Shown: positions 1 through 6,195 of the stretch, piece by piece
Layout of the letters: every line of letters starts with the position of its first letter
Numbering within the stretch: the stretch's first letter is position 1
Source: CAZAOY01 sp964486925
Lineage (GTDB): Bacteria; Bacillota; Clostridia; Oscillospirales; Ruminococcaceae
NCBI GenBank assembly: GCA_964486925.1
Contig: CAZAOY010000078.1
Location: 1 to 8,003, forward strand
DNA: 8,003 nucleotides
Direction of reading: 5' to 3'
Notes under the pieces: model-generated
The model's input: the letters and a program-made list of their open reading frames with translations, nothing else
Told to the model about the DNA's origin: nothing
Database searches by the model: none
Made by a program: the position numbers and the translations under genes

Positions 1-1172
1 TCGGGATCTTCACAGAAGAATAACGTCACATTTAATAGAATGTTAACCGCCACCATGCAGGATAGATAGAGCGGCGCTGTCACCATCCGCTTGGTAATGC
101 TGTTAAAGCTGTCCTGTATCAGCTCATACGAGGAAACAAGCCCTAACAGTAGCAGTATGGAGTTTATTACAAGGAAGGTATTCGTCGAGATGTTTAAAAA
201 TAGTACCGATACACCCTCAAAGGTTATGGAAGCAAACCCTAGCAAAATCGTGATAAAGAAGATTATTCCTAGCACCGTAAGCTTAAGCCGTTCCTTTACC
301 GCCCGCATATTTAGGATAGATAATACGCTGTCCGCTCCCTCTTTCTGGATATTCTGGGTAGCGCCCTCTCCTTGAAAGCTAGCGGCAGACCCCTTAAACA
401 GATCCCGAACGCTAAAGGCATTCTCACCGCCCCTACCCTCATCCGAGCCATCCCGCTCCTTAGAGATACCGTCAGAGGAAGTACCAACCGACTTTGTATC
501 GATTGGCGCGGTCTTGCTTAAACTGCCTGTGAGTTCAAAATCGATAACCTTCTGCTGTCTTTTGTTCTTAAGCTCAAGATACTGCTTAATGGTGTGCTCC
601 GAAGCCTTGCTCTCATCCGACGGTAGGATATCCCCCGCCTCCACAGTCAAGGATTTAGTGTTATCCTGCCCAATATCCTGTTGAACCTTCTCGTCCGCCA
701 TCGAGCCTTCAGCGGTCTGCTGTACCTGTTCTCCCTGAACCTCCTCGATGGAGCGCGGTATCACCGCCTGCCCCTTAGCCTTCGCCGCCGCCTTAATCTT
801 TCTGGCATTAATAACCGCCGACAGCTGAATATCATCGTTGGCATAAGCCTTAACATCGGTGTTTTCTATATTAAGCTCCCGCAAAATGTCACTAACCGTC
901 CACTTACCCTTCGGCTTGCTCTTTAGATTATCCGCCCCGCTAGGGTTGTCCGCCGCAGTCACAGCCTCTGCCGACTCTGACGATGATACAGTCGCCGCCG
1001 ACATGGTCGCCGACAAGGTAGAATCTTCAAGCGCAGCCGCCTTCTCGTCCACCGCCTTGATAGCGTCGTCAAGGGTGCTCTTTGCGCTCCCACTCCCTCG
1101 GCCTCTCCCCCTGCCACGTCCTGTCGTGCCCTGAGCCTTGCTCTTTGCCGTGCTCATATCCTTCTCCATCAT
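1..1172 (-). CDS. Unrecognised membrane protein with long disordered N-terminus (C-terminus cut off by window edge)
   Basis: An open frame of 390 codons runs from an ATG-ATG pair (1172, 1169) to the window edge without a stop, so the C-terminus is missing. Residues 18-26 are an uninterrupted Gly-Arg repeat. About residues 27-290 are polar and Ala/Ser/Lys/Glu-rich, with only one compact-looking stretch (about 90-130, beginning KWTVSDILREL). Three hydrophobic helices follow at about 298-318, 322-348 and 363-387, so this is a cytoplasmic tail joined to a multi-pass membrane domain. GGAG lies 7 nt before the second ATG. Another ATG at 1157 has its own GGAG 6 nt upstream and is also a possible start. 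The gene lies 95 bases downstream of rlmB on the same strand, with no terminator seen between them, so it may be cotranscribed. I do not recognise the family. The composition (low complexity, then membrane helices) supports a real gene, because the opposite-strand frames are short and repetitive. Confidence 0.72.
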   Translation of the reverse strand, partial: MMEKDMSTAKSKAQGTTGRGRGRGRGSGSAKSTLDDAIKAVDEKAAALEDSTLSATMSAATVSSSESAEAVTAADNPSGADNLKSKPKGKWTVSDILRELNIENTDVKAYANDDIQLSAVINARKIKAAAKAKGQAVIPRSIEEVQGEQVQQTAEGSMADEKVQQDIGQDNTKSLTVEAGDILPSDESKASEHTIKQYLELKNKRQQKVIDFELTGSLSKTAPIDTKSVGTSSDGISKERDGSDEGRGGENAFSVRDLFKGSAASFQGEGATQNIQKEGADSVLSILNMRAVKERLKLTVLGIIFFITILLGFASITFEGVSVLFLNISTNTFLVINSILLLLGLVSSYELIQDSFNSITKRMVTAPLYLSCMVAVNILLNVTLFFCEDP

Positions 1173-1267
1173 GTAACTCCAATCCTTTATCTAAAATATT
1201 ATCATCCTGCTAAATCAACATTAGCTTCCATAATATGTAAATATTCAATTAACCTTAACGCAAGCTT

Positions 1268-2047
1268 TTATCTACCGCTTGCAATCTTATACATAAGAAT
1301 ACCCGCCGCAACCGACGCATTGAGAGAGTTAATCTGCCCCCTCATCGGTAGCGAAACGGTAACATCACAGCTCTCCTTAACAAGTCGCGACACACCATAC
1401 CCCTCCGACCCGATAACAAGGCAAACCCCGCCGTCATACTTCACACTAGCGTAGTCCACCCCGTCCATGTCAGCGCAGTAAAACCAAAGGTTTTGCTGCT
1501 TTAGCTCCTTGATAACCGATACAAGGTTAGCCACCCGAGCCACCCGCAAAACCGCCGCCGCACCCGCCGACGTCTTGTAAACGGTAGAGTTCACCGCCGC
1601 CGACCGCCGTTTTGGGATAATAACCCCATGCACCCCGCAAGCCTCCGCCGTACGGATAATCGCGCCAAGGTTATGAGGATCCTCAATCCCATCGCAGATA
1701 ACGATAAACGGCGCTTCCCCCTTATCGGCGGCATGCTGTAGTATATCCTCAACAGAGTAGTACTCGGTAGCACTGCAAACCGCCACAACCCCTTGATGAT
1801 TTACCCCCTGAGCCAGCTGATCCAGATGGGAATGGGTGGTATTCTTGACAACAATCTTTCCCTCTTTAGCTAAAGCTATAACCTTAGTAAGGCTACCTGA
1901 AATCTCCTTAGCCGATATATATATACAGTCGATGGATTTTTTGGACTTTATAACCTCAATAACAGCGTTTCTACCCGCCACCACATCACTGTTCTCCTGT
2001 ACCTCACCTATATCTTTATCTATATTTTTATACCTATTCTTTTCCAT
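1268..2047 (-). CDS. rlmB: 23S rRNA (guanosine-2'-O-)-methyltransferase RlmB, TrmH/SpoU family
   Basis: This 259-residue protein is full length for the TrmH-type SPOUT family. RlmB enzymes use S-adenosylmethionine to methylate the 2'-O of a conserved guanosine (G2251 in E. coli) in the peptidyl-transferase region of 23S rRNA. Residues about 22-95 form the L30e-like RNA-binding domain (VVAGRNAVIEVI, then NHQGVVAVC). The catalytic domain shows all three knot motifs: motif 1 at 119-138 (NLGAIIRTAEACG, with the catalytic-type Asn and Arg), motif 2 at 211-222 (VIGSEGYGVSRL) and motif 3 at 233-255 (LPMRGQINSLNASVAAG). I chose ATG at 2047 because AAAGGG sits 5 nt upstream; a TTG at 2050 would add one residue. 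It is 67 bases downstream of the YgiT gene. The family is certain. RlmB is preferred over the tRNA enzyme TrmH from the N-terminal domain and motif spacing. Confidence 0.93.
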   Translation of the reverse strand: MEKNRYKNIDKDIGEVQENSDVVAGRNAVIEVIKSKKSIDCIYISAKEISGSLTKVIALAKEGKIVVKNTTHSHLDQLAQGVNHQGVVAVCSATEYYSVEDILQHAADKGEAPFIVICDGIEDPHNLGAIIRTAEACGVHGVIIPKRRSAAVNSTVYKTSAGAAAVLRVARVANLVSVIKELKQQNLWFYCADMDGVDYASVKYDGGVCLVIGSEGYGVSRLVKESCDVTVSLPMRGQINSLNASVAAGILMYKIASGR

Positions 2048-2114
2048 CAAATCCCTTTCGTATACAGCTTTTCTCTATATTAAAATTAACGCATTTCACA
2101 GACATAAAACATTC

Positions 2115-2345
2115 CTATGACGCAAGGTTACTGTACTCCACAATAACCACCTCTTCAATAATCTTCTCTAGTCTATCAACAATATCCTCAAGCTGCTCAG
2201 CCGTATGGTCGGTGTAGTAAACCTCACCGCACTGCCGACAAACCATTGCAGGAACATTCTTAACAATAATAACACACCTATCCAGATTTGCCACATAGGT
2301 CTTTCTCTTATCCTCGGTATCGCCCTTACAGATAAAACAGGTCAT
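2115..2345 (-). CDS. YgiT-type (MqsA N-terminal-like) zinc finger protein, putative antitoxin
   Basis: This 76-residue protein has two CxxC pairs (Cys3/Cys6 and Cys36/Cys39) spaced as in the YgiT/MqsA-type zinc finger, with the family signature VPAMVCRQCGEVYYTD at 31-46. After the finger there is an amphipathic, acidic helix (EQLEDIVDRLEKIIEE). It stops there: the helix-turn-helix DNA-binding domain of full-length MqsA is absent, as is usual in the short members of this family. Its ATG overlaps the stop of the upstream DUF4258 gene by four bases (ATGA), which implies translational coupling, and GGTGG lies 7 nt upstream. DUF4258 and YgiT-finger genes often form adjacent pairs that are annotated as toxin-antitoxin-like. 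The antitoxin role here is inferred from that pairing, not shown by the sequence. Confidence 0.88.
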   Translation of the reverse strand: MTCFICKGDTEDKRKTYVANLDRCVIIVKNVPAMVCRQCGEVYYTDHTAEQLEDIVDRLEKIIEEVVIVEYSNLAS

Positions 2346-2533
2346 ATCTTAACCACCTTTCGTGTCTTGCCATCAGCTTCCCATTTTATGTCATCCGGAA
2401 GGTAGGCAGTAATTACACAAACAAGCCCCTCTTTTATTGAACAAACCACATGTAACCGCCGAGAATTTAACAACGTCCCAAAAACACACCACTTGTAAAT
2501 CGAAGATTTACTTCCTTTATATGTGTTCATTAT
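2342..2533 (-). CDS. DUF4258 domain protein, N-terminus lost to repeat array and assembly gap (putative toxin remnant)
   Basis: The C-terminal 45 or so residues read FGTLLNSRRLHVVCSIKEG..CVITAYLPDDIKWEADGKTRK, the typical second half of a DUF4258 domain (RPLHVV..., then ITAY.PD..KWE...KTRK). The family is about 90-110 residues and has a conserved first half (HA..R...R.I, then the E..EDYP region). None of that is visible. The codons upstream of CVFG come from the 97-bp repeat, and the frame then enters the N gap. From the only in-window ATG (2530) it would make 62 residues, with a repeat-derived start (MNTYKGSKSSIYK). The stop overlaps the YgiT start, so the pair was once an intact toxin-antitoxin-like operon. 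It may be a pseudogene, or a gene whose 5' end was lost in misassembly. The domain is clear, but whether the gene is intact cannot be decided from this sequence. Confidence 0.75.
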   Translation of the reverse strand: MMNTYKGSKSSIYKWCVFGTLLNSRRLHVVCSIKEGLVCVITAYLPDDIKWEADGKTRKVVKI

Positions 2534-2843
2534 NNNNNNNNNNNNNNNNNNNNNNNNNNNNNNNNNNNNNNNNNNNNNNNNNNNNNNNNNNNNNNNNNNN
2601 NNNNNNNNNNNNNNNNNNNNNNNNNNNNNNNNNACCATAATTTGAAAGCCGTCTAGGCTTTCTTCCTCTAAAGGTTCAATAAACACATCACTTGTAAATC
2701 GAAGATTTACTTCCTATTAGTGTTTATTATACCATAATTTGAAAGCCGTCTAGGCTTTCTTCCTCTAAAGGTTCAATAAACACATTTCTGTAAATCGAAG
2801 ATTTACTTCCTTATATGTGTTTATTATACCATAATTTGAAAGC
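2480..2843. repeat. Tandem array of 97-bp hairpin-rich repeat units
   Basis: Two complete units of exactly 97 bp (2634-2730 and 2731-2827) are nearly identical. The second half of another unit (2480-2533) precedes the N gap, and the first 16 bases of a further unit (2828-2843) follow. Each full unit has two perfect hairpins: gaaagcc/ggctttc with a 5-nt loop (2644-2662, 2741-2759), and gtaaatc/gatttac with a GAA loop (2694-2710, 2790-2806; also 2495-2511). The second hairpin is nested inside an outer stem. In the last full unit that stem is 11 bp (aataaacacat at 2775-2785 with atgtgtttatt at 2815-2825); it is shorter in the others. Differences between copies lie mostly around the outer stem. 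The true copy number is unknown because the gap falls inside the array. Confidence 0.9.
2534..2633. other. Assembly gap (100 N)
   Basis: Exactly 100 N, the conventional placeholder for a gap of unknown size. It is bounded on both sides by parts of the same 97-bp repeat: the left side ends at a unit boundary and the right side begins one. The assembler therefore probably failed on the repeat array, and the real length may be more or less than 100. Confidence 0.97.
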
Positions 2844-2851
2844 TTTTGCAA
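2823..2851 (-). promoter_or_regulatory. Sigma-A promoter for the DUF4258-YgiT operon
   Basis: On the minus strand TTGCAA (2851-2846) and TATAAT (2828-2823) are separated by exactly 17 bp. Positions 2852-2880 upstream are almost pure A/T, like an UP element. The -10 lies inside the repeat-derived sequence and the -35 in unique sequence. The internal repeat copies keep the TATAAT but have CCTAGA where the -35 should be, so only this outer copy looks like a full promoter. Transcription would start near 2816 and run through the array into the toxin-antitoxin-like genes. Confidence 0.7.
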
Positions 2852-2916
2852 TAAATTTAATAATTAACAATTATAATATAACATCCACCATGCAAGATAG
2901 TATACGCTCCTTATTA

Positions 2917-4275
2917 TTAATTCTTAACCTTCGCCTTTAAAGCCCCGTTTCGCCTAACCTCTCTTATCAAAAATATCGAAACAATTATAAGCGAGATGAT
3001 ATCACTAAACGGCTGTGCAAGCCAGATTCCGTTAAGCTTAAGAAGGTTTGGGAAGATTAACAAAGCAGGCGCTAGGATGATAAACTGCCTAAGCAAGCTT
3101 AAAAACAGCGACATCTTTGGCTTTCCGATGTTTTGGAAGAACGCAGGGCCGATAATACAAACCCCAAGGATCGGCATGGTCATGCAGTAAAGCCTAATCC
3201 CGTTACTCGCCATCTCCACCAAAGCAGGGTCGGAATCGTTAAAGATCCGTATTAGCTCCCGTGGGAAAAGCTGAATTATAATCCCGCCAAACAAAAGATA
3301 AGCAGTCGCCGCAATTAAAGCAATCCTAAGTGTGCCGTTAGAACGATGAAACAGCTTCGCACCGTAGTTGTACCCGATAATCGGCTGTGCCCCTTGGTTT
3401 ATCCCAAAGATCGGCATTAAAAACAGCATAACCACCGACATAATAATGGTGTACGCGCCGATAGCGGTGTCCCCTCCAAAGCTTTTAAGCTGGTTGTTTA
3501 GCACCACCTGCACTACACTGCTCGCAATCTGCATAGAAAACGGCGAAAGTCCAATGGAGAATATCATCACAATATACTTTATAGAAGGCTTAAAGGAGGA
3601 CAGCGTCACCTTCATGTTAGACCGCCCACCGAAAAAGTACCATAGAATCAAGCCGCAGGAAACCGCCTGTGAGAACACCGTAGCAATAGCCGCCCCACGA
3701 ATCCCAAGGTTAAACCCGAATATCAAAATCGGGTCAAGGATAATGTTCACAACACACCCTACAATCATAGTAATCCCCGCAATGGTCGGGCTACCGTCCG
3801 CACGGATGGTGTTGTTCACCGCAAATGAAAGCACATTAAATACCGTCCCATATAGGATTATAATTATGTAATCCTTAGCATACGGCAGAATTTGAGGACT
3901 AGCACCAAAGATAGTTAGTATGCTATCGCAGAATATTACCCCAATAATTGTCAGCAAGCTCCCGATAATCACAGTAAGACTAAACGCATTACCAAGTAAC
4001 CCCGTCGCTGTCTTAACATCCTTCCTGCCAAGATTTATCGAGATGTTAGCGGTAGCACCAATCCCGATAAGCATACCAAACGCCATAATAACTATGTTAA
4101 TCGGCATAGTAACCCCAACCCCTGCAATAGCAAGCGACCCGATCCCCTCGATCTTTCCGATAAAGATCCGATCCACCACATTGTAGAGCGATACTACCAT
4201 CATCCCGATAATCCCAGGGATAGAGTACTCAAGTAACAGCTTGCCCAAAGGCGCTGTCGCTAATTTTTCATTCAT
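2917..4275 (-). CDS. MATE family multidrug/cation efflux transporter (MepA-like)
   Basis: This 452-residue integral membrane protein has the usual length and about 12 hydrophobic helices of the MATE family, which exports drugs or other cationic compounds in exchange for Na+ or H+. The N-terminus (LATAPLGKLLLEYSIPGIIGM, then LYNVVDRIFIGK) is the signature of the MepA-type bacterial clade. Further family features are the RADGSPTIAG motif with VNIILDPILIFGFNLGIRGAAIAT before the mid-protein loop, and GINQGAQPIIGYNYGAK at the start of the second six-helix half. ATG at 4275 is chosen because it begins the conserved part, with GGAG 10 nt upstream. An in-frame TTG at 4317 would add 14 charged residues but has no ribosome site. 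It is a single gene, diverging from the transglutaminase-like gene. No local regulator (MarR or TetR type) is visible, and the substrate cannot be told from sequence. Confidence 0.92.
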   Translation of the reverse strand: MNEKLATAPLGKLLLEYSIPGIIGMMVVSLYNVVDRIFIGKIEGIGSLAIAGVGVTMPINIVIMAFGMLIGIGATANISINLGRKDVKTATGLLGNAFSLTVIIGSLLTIIGVIFCDSILTIFGASPQILPYAKDYIIIILYGTVFNVLSFAVNNTIRADGSPTIAGITMIVGCVVNIILDPILIFGFNLGIRGAAIATVFSQAVSCGLILWYFFGGRSNMKVTLSSFKPSIKYIVMIFSIGLSPFSMQIASSVVQVVLNNQLKSFGGDTAIGAYTIIMSVVMLFLMPIFGINQGAQPIIGYNYGAKLFHRSNGTLRIALIAATAYLLFGGIIIQLFPRELIRIFNDSDPALVEMASNGIRLYCMTMPILGVCIIGPAFFQNIGKPKMSLFLSLLRQFIILAPALLIFPNLLKLNGIWLAQPFSDIISLIIVSIFLIREVRRNGALKAKVKN

Positions 4276-4431
4276 CCTGCCTAATCTCCAATCCTTCTTA
4301 TACATACTAAGGTGCAATTATCATAAAAGCCACTAAAACCCAAGCTTTTCCTGCTTGTCCGGTTTACAGGACAGCGTATTAATGCAGATTAGTACTATCA
4401 CCATATAGTCGGTCATCCGCCATCATAAATC

Positions 4432-4467
4432 AAAATGGCAGTAAATTCATCTCAATACTACCATTTT
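4432..4467 (-). other. Imperfect 12-bp hairpin in the divergent spacer
   Basis: aaaatggcagta (4432-4443) and tactaccatttt (4456-4467) pair over 12 positions around a 12-nt loop. The single irregular pair is C-A if the plus strand is transcribed but G-U if the minus strand is, so a transcript toward the MATE gene would fold better. No T-run follows on the minus strand, so it is not a standard terminator. It could be a 5'-leader structure of the MATE mRNA, an operator, or a decayed repeat. The rest of this 406-base spacer (4276-4681) holds the plus-strand promoter and a C-rich, almost G-free stretch (about 4495-4565). I see no gene in it. Confidence 0.45.
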
Positions 4468-4619
4468 ATCAGATTTTCCCCTGTTTGTCAACAATATTTT
4501 CCCAAACTTCCACCTATCAAACCCCTAAGCCGATAATGTCCTCACCCCCCTACCCTCCACCTCACCCAAAGCGATACTATTTATCCTTTAAATTTTACAA
4601 TCTCTTCACACTCCTTCTC

Positions 4620-4648
4620 TTGCAAAACACTGAGGATTATGCTAAAAT
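4620..4648 (+). promoter_or_regulatory. Sigma-A promoter for the transglutaminase-like gene
   Basis: TTGCAA (4620-4625) and TAAAAT (4643-4648) are separated by 17 bp, with TGC directly before the -10 (extended -10 form). The start site would be near 4655, and GGAG (4668-4671) then sits 10 nt before the ATG at 4682. This gives a very short 5' leader with no room for a riboswitch. Confidence 0.6.
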
Positions 4649-4681
4649 AGCAATAATTATATATTTAGGAGAGAGTTTGTC

Positions 4682-5611
4682 ATGACTAAAAAAGGAATTT
4701 TATCCAAGGTAATAACAGTAATCCTAGCCATAGCGTTAATTGCAAGCGTCGCCTTAAACATCTATCTGTATATAGATAACAAGAAAACTAACGACGTTGT
4801 CAAGGAGTTAGCAAAGCCGACAGCCAACCGAAGCTACCTAGAGTACCCCGATCAGGTGTATATCATGGAAGCGGGCATTCTAAAACAGAACATGTTCTTT
4901 GATAAAGGCACAGATGTAACATTTTCATACGATTTTAATAACCCCGACTACCAAAAGCTGTTAGATCAGTATAACATTAAAGCCATAGCAGGCGAGGGTA
5001 CAGAGCTTGAACGTGCACTAAGGCTGATGAACGAGTTCGCCCCAAGACTCACCCATAAAAGCGACTACAAAAATGAGATAGATATCAAAGCCCTCCCACT
5101 GCTAGAGTATAGCCTAAACAAGCCAGATAATGGGATAAACTGTAGAAATAAAGCACAGATTTTAAACGAGATGTGCCTAGCGCTTAACATCTACTCACGC
5201 AAGGTCTGGATCATGCCAAACTCCCCCTACGACACCGACTGCCACGTAGTTAACGAGGTCTGGGATACTACCTTAGAAAAATGGGTAATGCTAGACATAA
5301 CAAACAACCAGTACTGGGTTGACCAAGGCAAAACCCCGCTCTCCATTCTAGAGATACGCTCATACGGCGCGACACAGGAGTTTTGCACCCCAGTCATGCC
5401 AAACGACGACCAGTCAAACCTGCTAGCACTAAATGAAAGGTATAAGCCATCCTTCCTATATATAATGAAAAACATGCTCTACACCAGATACTGCAAAAGC
5501 TACGGCGTAGGCGAAGAGGATGTCCCATACATCCTCTACCCCGAAAACCTCTACACCACCAAAGGCACGATAATCTCCCAATCCTCGGTAACAAACCCAC
5601 CTATGGTGTAA
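4682..5611 (+). CDS. Membrane-anchored transglutaminase-like superfamily protein
   Basis: This 309-residue protein has a positively charged start (MTKKGILSK) and one hydrophobic helix at about 9-31. It lacks a clear cleavage site or lipobox, so it is probably anchored with the rest outside the cell. The core at about 150-210 matches the transglutaminase-like (papain-fold) superfamily: Cys154 in NCRNKAQILNEMCLALNI, His188 in CHVVNEVW and Asp205 in MLDIT. The whole Cys-His-Asp triad is present, so the protein could be catalytic, either as a peptidase or by cross-linking or transferring amide groups. Bacterial members vary too widely for the substrate to be assigned. The C-terminal 80 residues are Tyr-rich and not recognised. 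GGAG lies upstream of the ATG. The gene stands alone, with no partner gene on its strand before the RNA-like element downstream. Confidence 0.82.
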   Translation: MTKKGILSKVITVILAIALIASVALNIYLYIDNKKTNDVVKELAKPTANRSYLEYPDQVYIMEAGILKQNMFFDKGTDVTFSYDFNNPDYQKLLDQYNIKAIAGEGTELERALRLMNEFAPRLTHKSDYKNEIDIKALPLLEYSLNKPDNGINCRNKAQILNEMCLALNIYSRKVWIMPNSPYDTDCHVVNEVWDTTLEKWVMLDITNNQYWVDQGKTPLSILEIRSYGATQEFCTPVMPNDDQSNLLALNERYKPSFLYIMKNMLYTRYCKSYGVGEEDVPYILYPENLYTTKGTIISQSSVTNPPMV

Positions 5612-5660
5612 ATAGGGGCAGACGGTAAACTACTAATCTGTAAATTTTTCTGTATACATG

Positions 5661-5689
5661 TTGACATCAGTACTAATTTGATGTATAAT
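5661..5689 (+). promoter_or_regulatory. Perfect consensus sigma-A promoter with no protein gene behind it
   Basis: TTGACA (5661-5666) and TATAAT (5684-5689) are separated by 17 bp and match the consensus at all 12 positions. The start would be near 5696. No convincing ORF with a ribosome site follows before the terminator at 5898-5933, so the promoter probably drives an untranslated RNA. Confidence 0.85.
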
Positions 5690-5695
5690 ACACTT

Positions 5696-5933
5696 GTATC
5701 AAAGTAACAATTACAGCATATACTTTTACTGACAGCACTGTCTTTATGACATACTGTCTAATATTGGTGTGTAGAGTAGCCACGCCATCCCTTCCTGTGG
5801 GGAACTAGTACGTCAAATACTCATGTTAAGACGCTAATAGGCAAACACAGGAGTTGACCTGATTGGGGTAGGAAAACCAATCTGCTATTCAAAAGTGGTG
5901 AGTTATGGTTTTGCTATAACTCATTTTTTGTTT
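5696..5933 (+). ncRNA. Candidate free-standing structured small RNA (6S RNA is one possibility)
   Basis: The predicted transcript of about 235 nt is framed by a perfect promoter and an intrinsic terminator. Visible helices include ggtgtg/cacgcc (5765-5770 with 5780-5785, one G-U), tag-cgtc/gacg-cta with a 2-nt bulge (5807-5837 region), cagg/cctg (5848-5861 region) and gattgg/ccaatc (5861-5866 with 5877-5882). The ends can also pair: actttt near 5723 with aaaagt at 5891-5896, next to a cag/ctg pair. That would give the closed rod shape expected of 6S RNA, but it competes with an aatag/ctatt helix. The only ATG frame inside (5747, 20 codons) has no ribosome site. I saw no signature of RNase P RNA, tmRNA, SRP RNA or a common riboswitch. 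Transcription of an RNA is well supported; its identity is a guess. Confidence 0.6.
5898..5933 (+). terminator. Intrinsic terminator of the candidate small RNA
   Basis: tgagttat (5899-5906) pairs perfectly with ataactca (5916-5923). Two further pairs inside (one G-U) leave a 5-nt loop. The stem is followed at once by six T (5924-5929), one G and three T. Confidence 0.85.
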
Positions 5934-5952
5934 ATACCATCATACCATAGCA

Positions 5953-6164
5953 ACGCATGTAATGCGTCCCCCATATTAGTGAAACGTAGAAACCCATGTA
6001 GGGGCGGGGCTATGCTCCTCCCGCTAGGTTTACCCACAAACCTAAACAAATCGCACGACCCGGACGCGCAATGCGCGCCCCTACAACCACGTGTGTGAAA
6101 AACGTGGTTGTACCCAAAAAACCAAATCACAGCGCAATCTGGAACGCATGCAATGCATTCCAGA
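5953..6164. repeat. Cluster of REP-like palindromic elements
   Basis: Five palindromes are packed into 212 bases: acgcat/atgcgt (5953-5967); a gtaggggcgggg-type unit with a gcggg/cccgc stem (5998-6024); taggttt/aaaccta (6025-6044); cgcgc/gcgcg in a unit that reads gtaggggcgcgc on the other strand (6059-6084); and tctggaa-gcat/atgc-ttccaga (6138-6164). The two GTAGGGGCG units face each other, as in composite REP elements. The first, fourth and fifth palindromes share an aatgc-type core, so they look like diverged members of one family. Such GTAGGGGCG palindromes are common dispersed repeats in Clostridia genomes. No gene is seen here. Confidence 0.6.
6082..6112. repeat. Perfect 11-bp inverted repeat next to the REP-like unit
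   Basis: tacaaccacgt (6082-6092) and acgtggttgta (6102-6112) are exact complements around a 9-nt loop. The left arm overlaps the CCCCTAC end of the inverted REP-like unit. No T-run follows on the plus strand, so it is not a classical terminator. Confidence 0.7.
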
Positions 6165-6195
6165 CATTGATGAAACCCACAAACCCCAAACAAAA

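Noticed and set aside
859..1134. Plus-strand ORF opposite the first gene
   Set aside because: Low-complexity Ser/Ala/Pro-Leu-Arg translation that mirrors the minus-strand gene; no ribosome site.
1173..1267. Promoter between rlmB and the first minus-strand gene
   Set aside because: Only weak matches (TTAAGG-17-TATTAT) were seen; not enough to report as a feature.
2342..2686. A 114-residue minus-strand frame reading across the N gap from a GTG at 2686
   Set aside because: Its first 17 codons are repeat sequence and the middle is N; continuity of frame across a gap of unknown length is not supported.
2480..2843. CRISPR array
   Set aside because: The units are head-to-tail 97-bp copies with no unique spacers, and no cas genes are nearby.
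3368..3871. 167-codon plus-strand ORF inside the MATE gene
   Set aside because: It is the antisense shadow of a clearly recognised membrane protein.
5612..5660. Terminator for the transglutaminase-like gene
   Set aside because: Only a 4-bp caga/tctg pairing precedes a short T-run; too weak.
5747..5809. 20-codon ORF within the candidate small RNA
   Set aside because: No ribosome site upstream, and it overlaps predicted helices.
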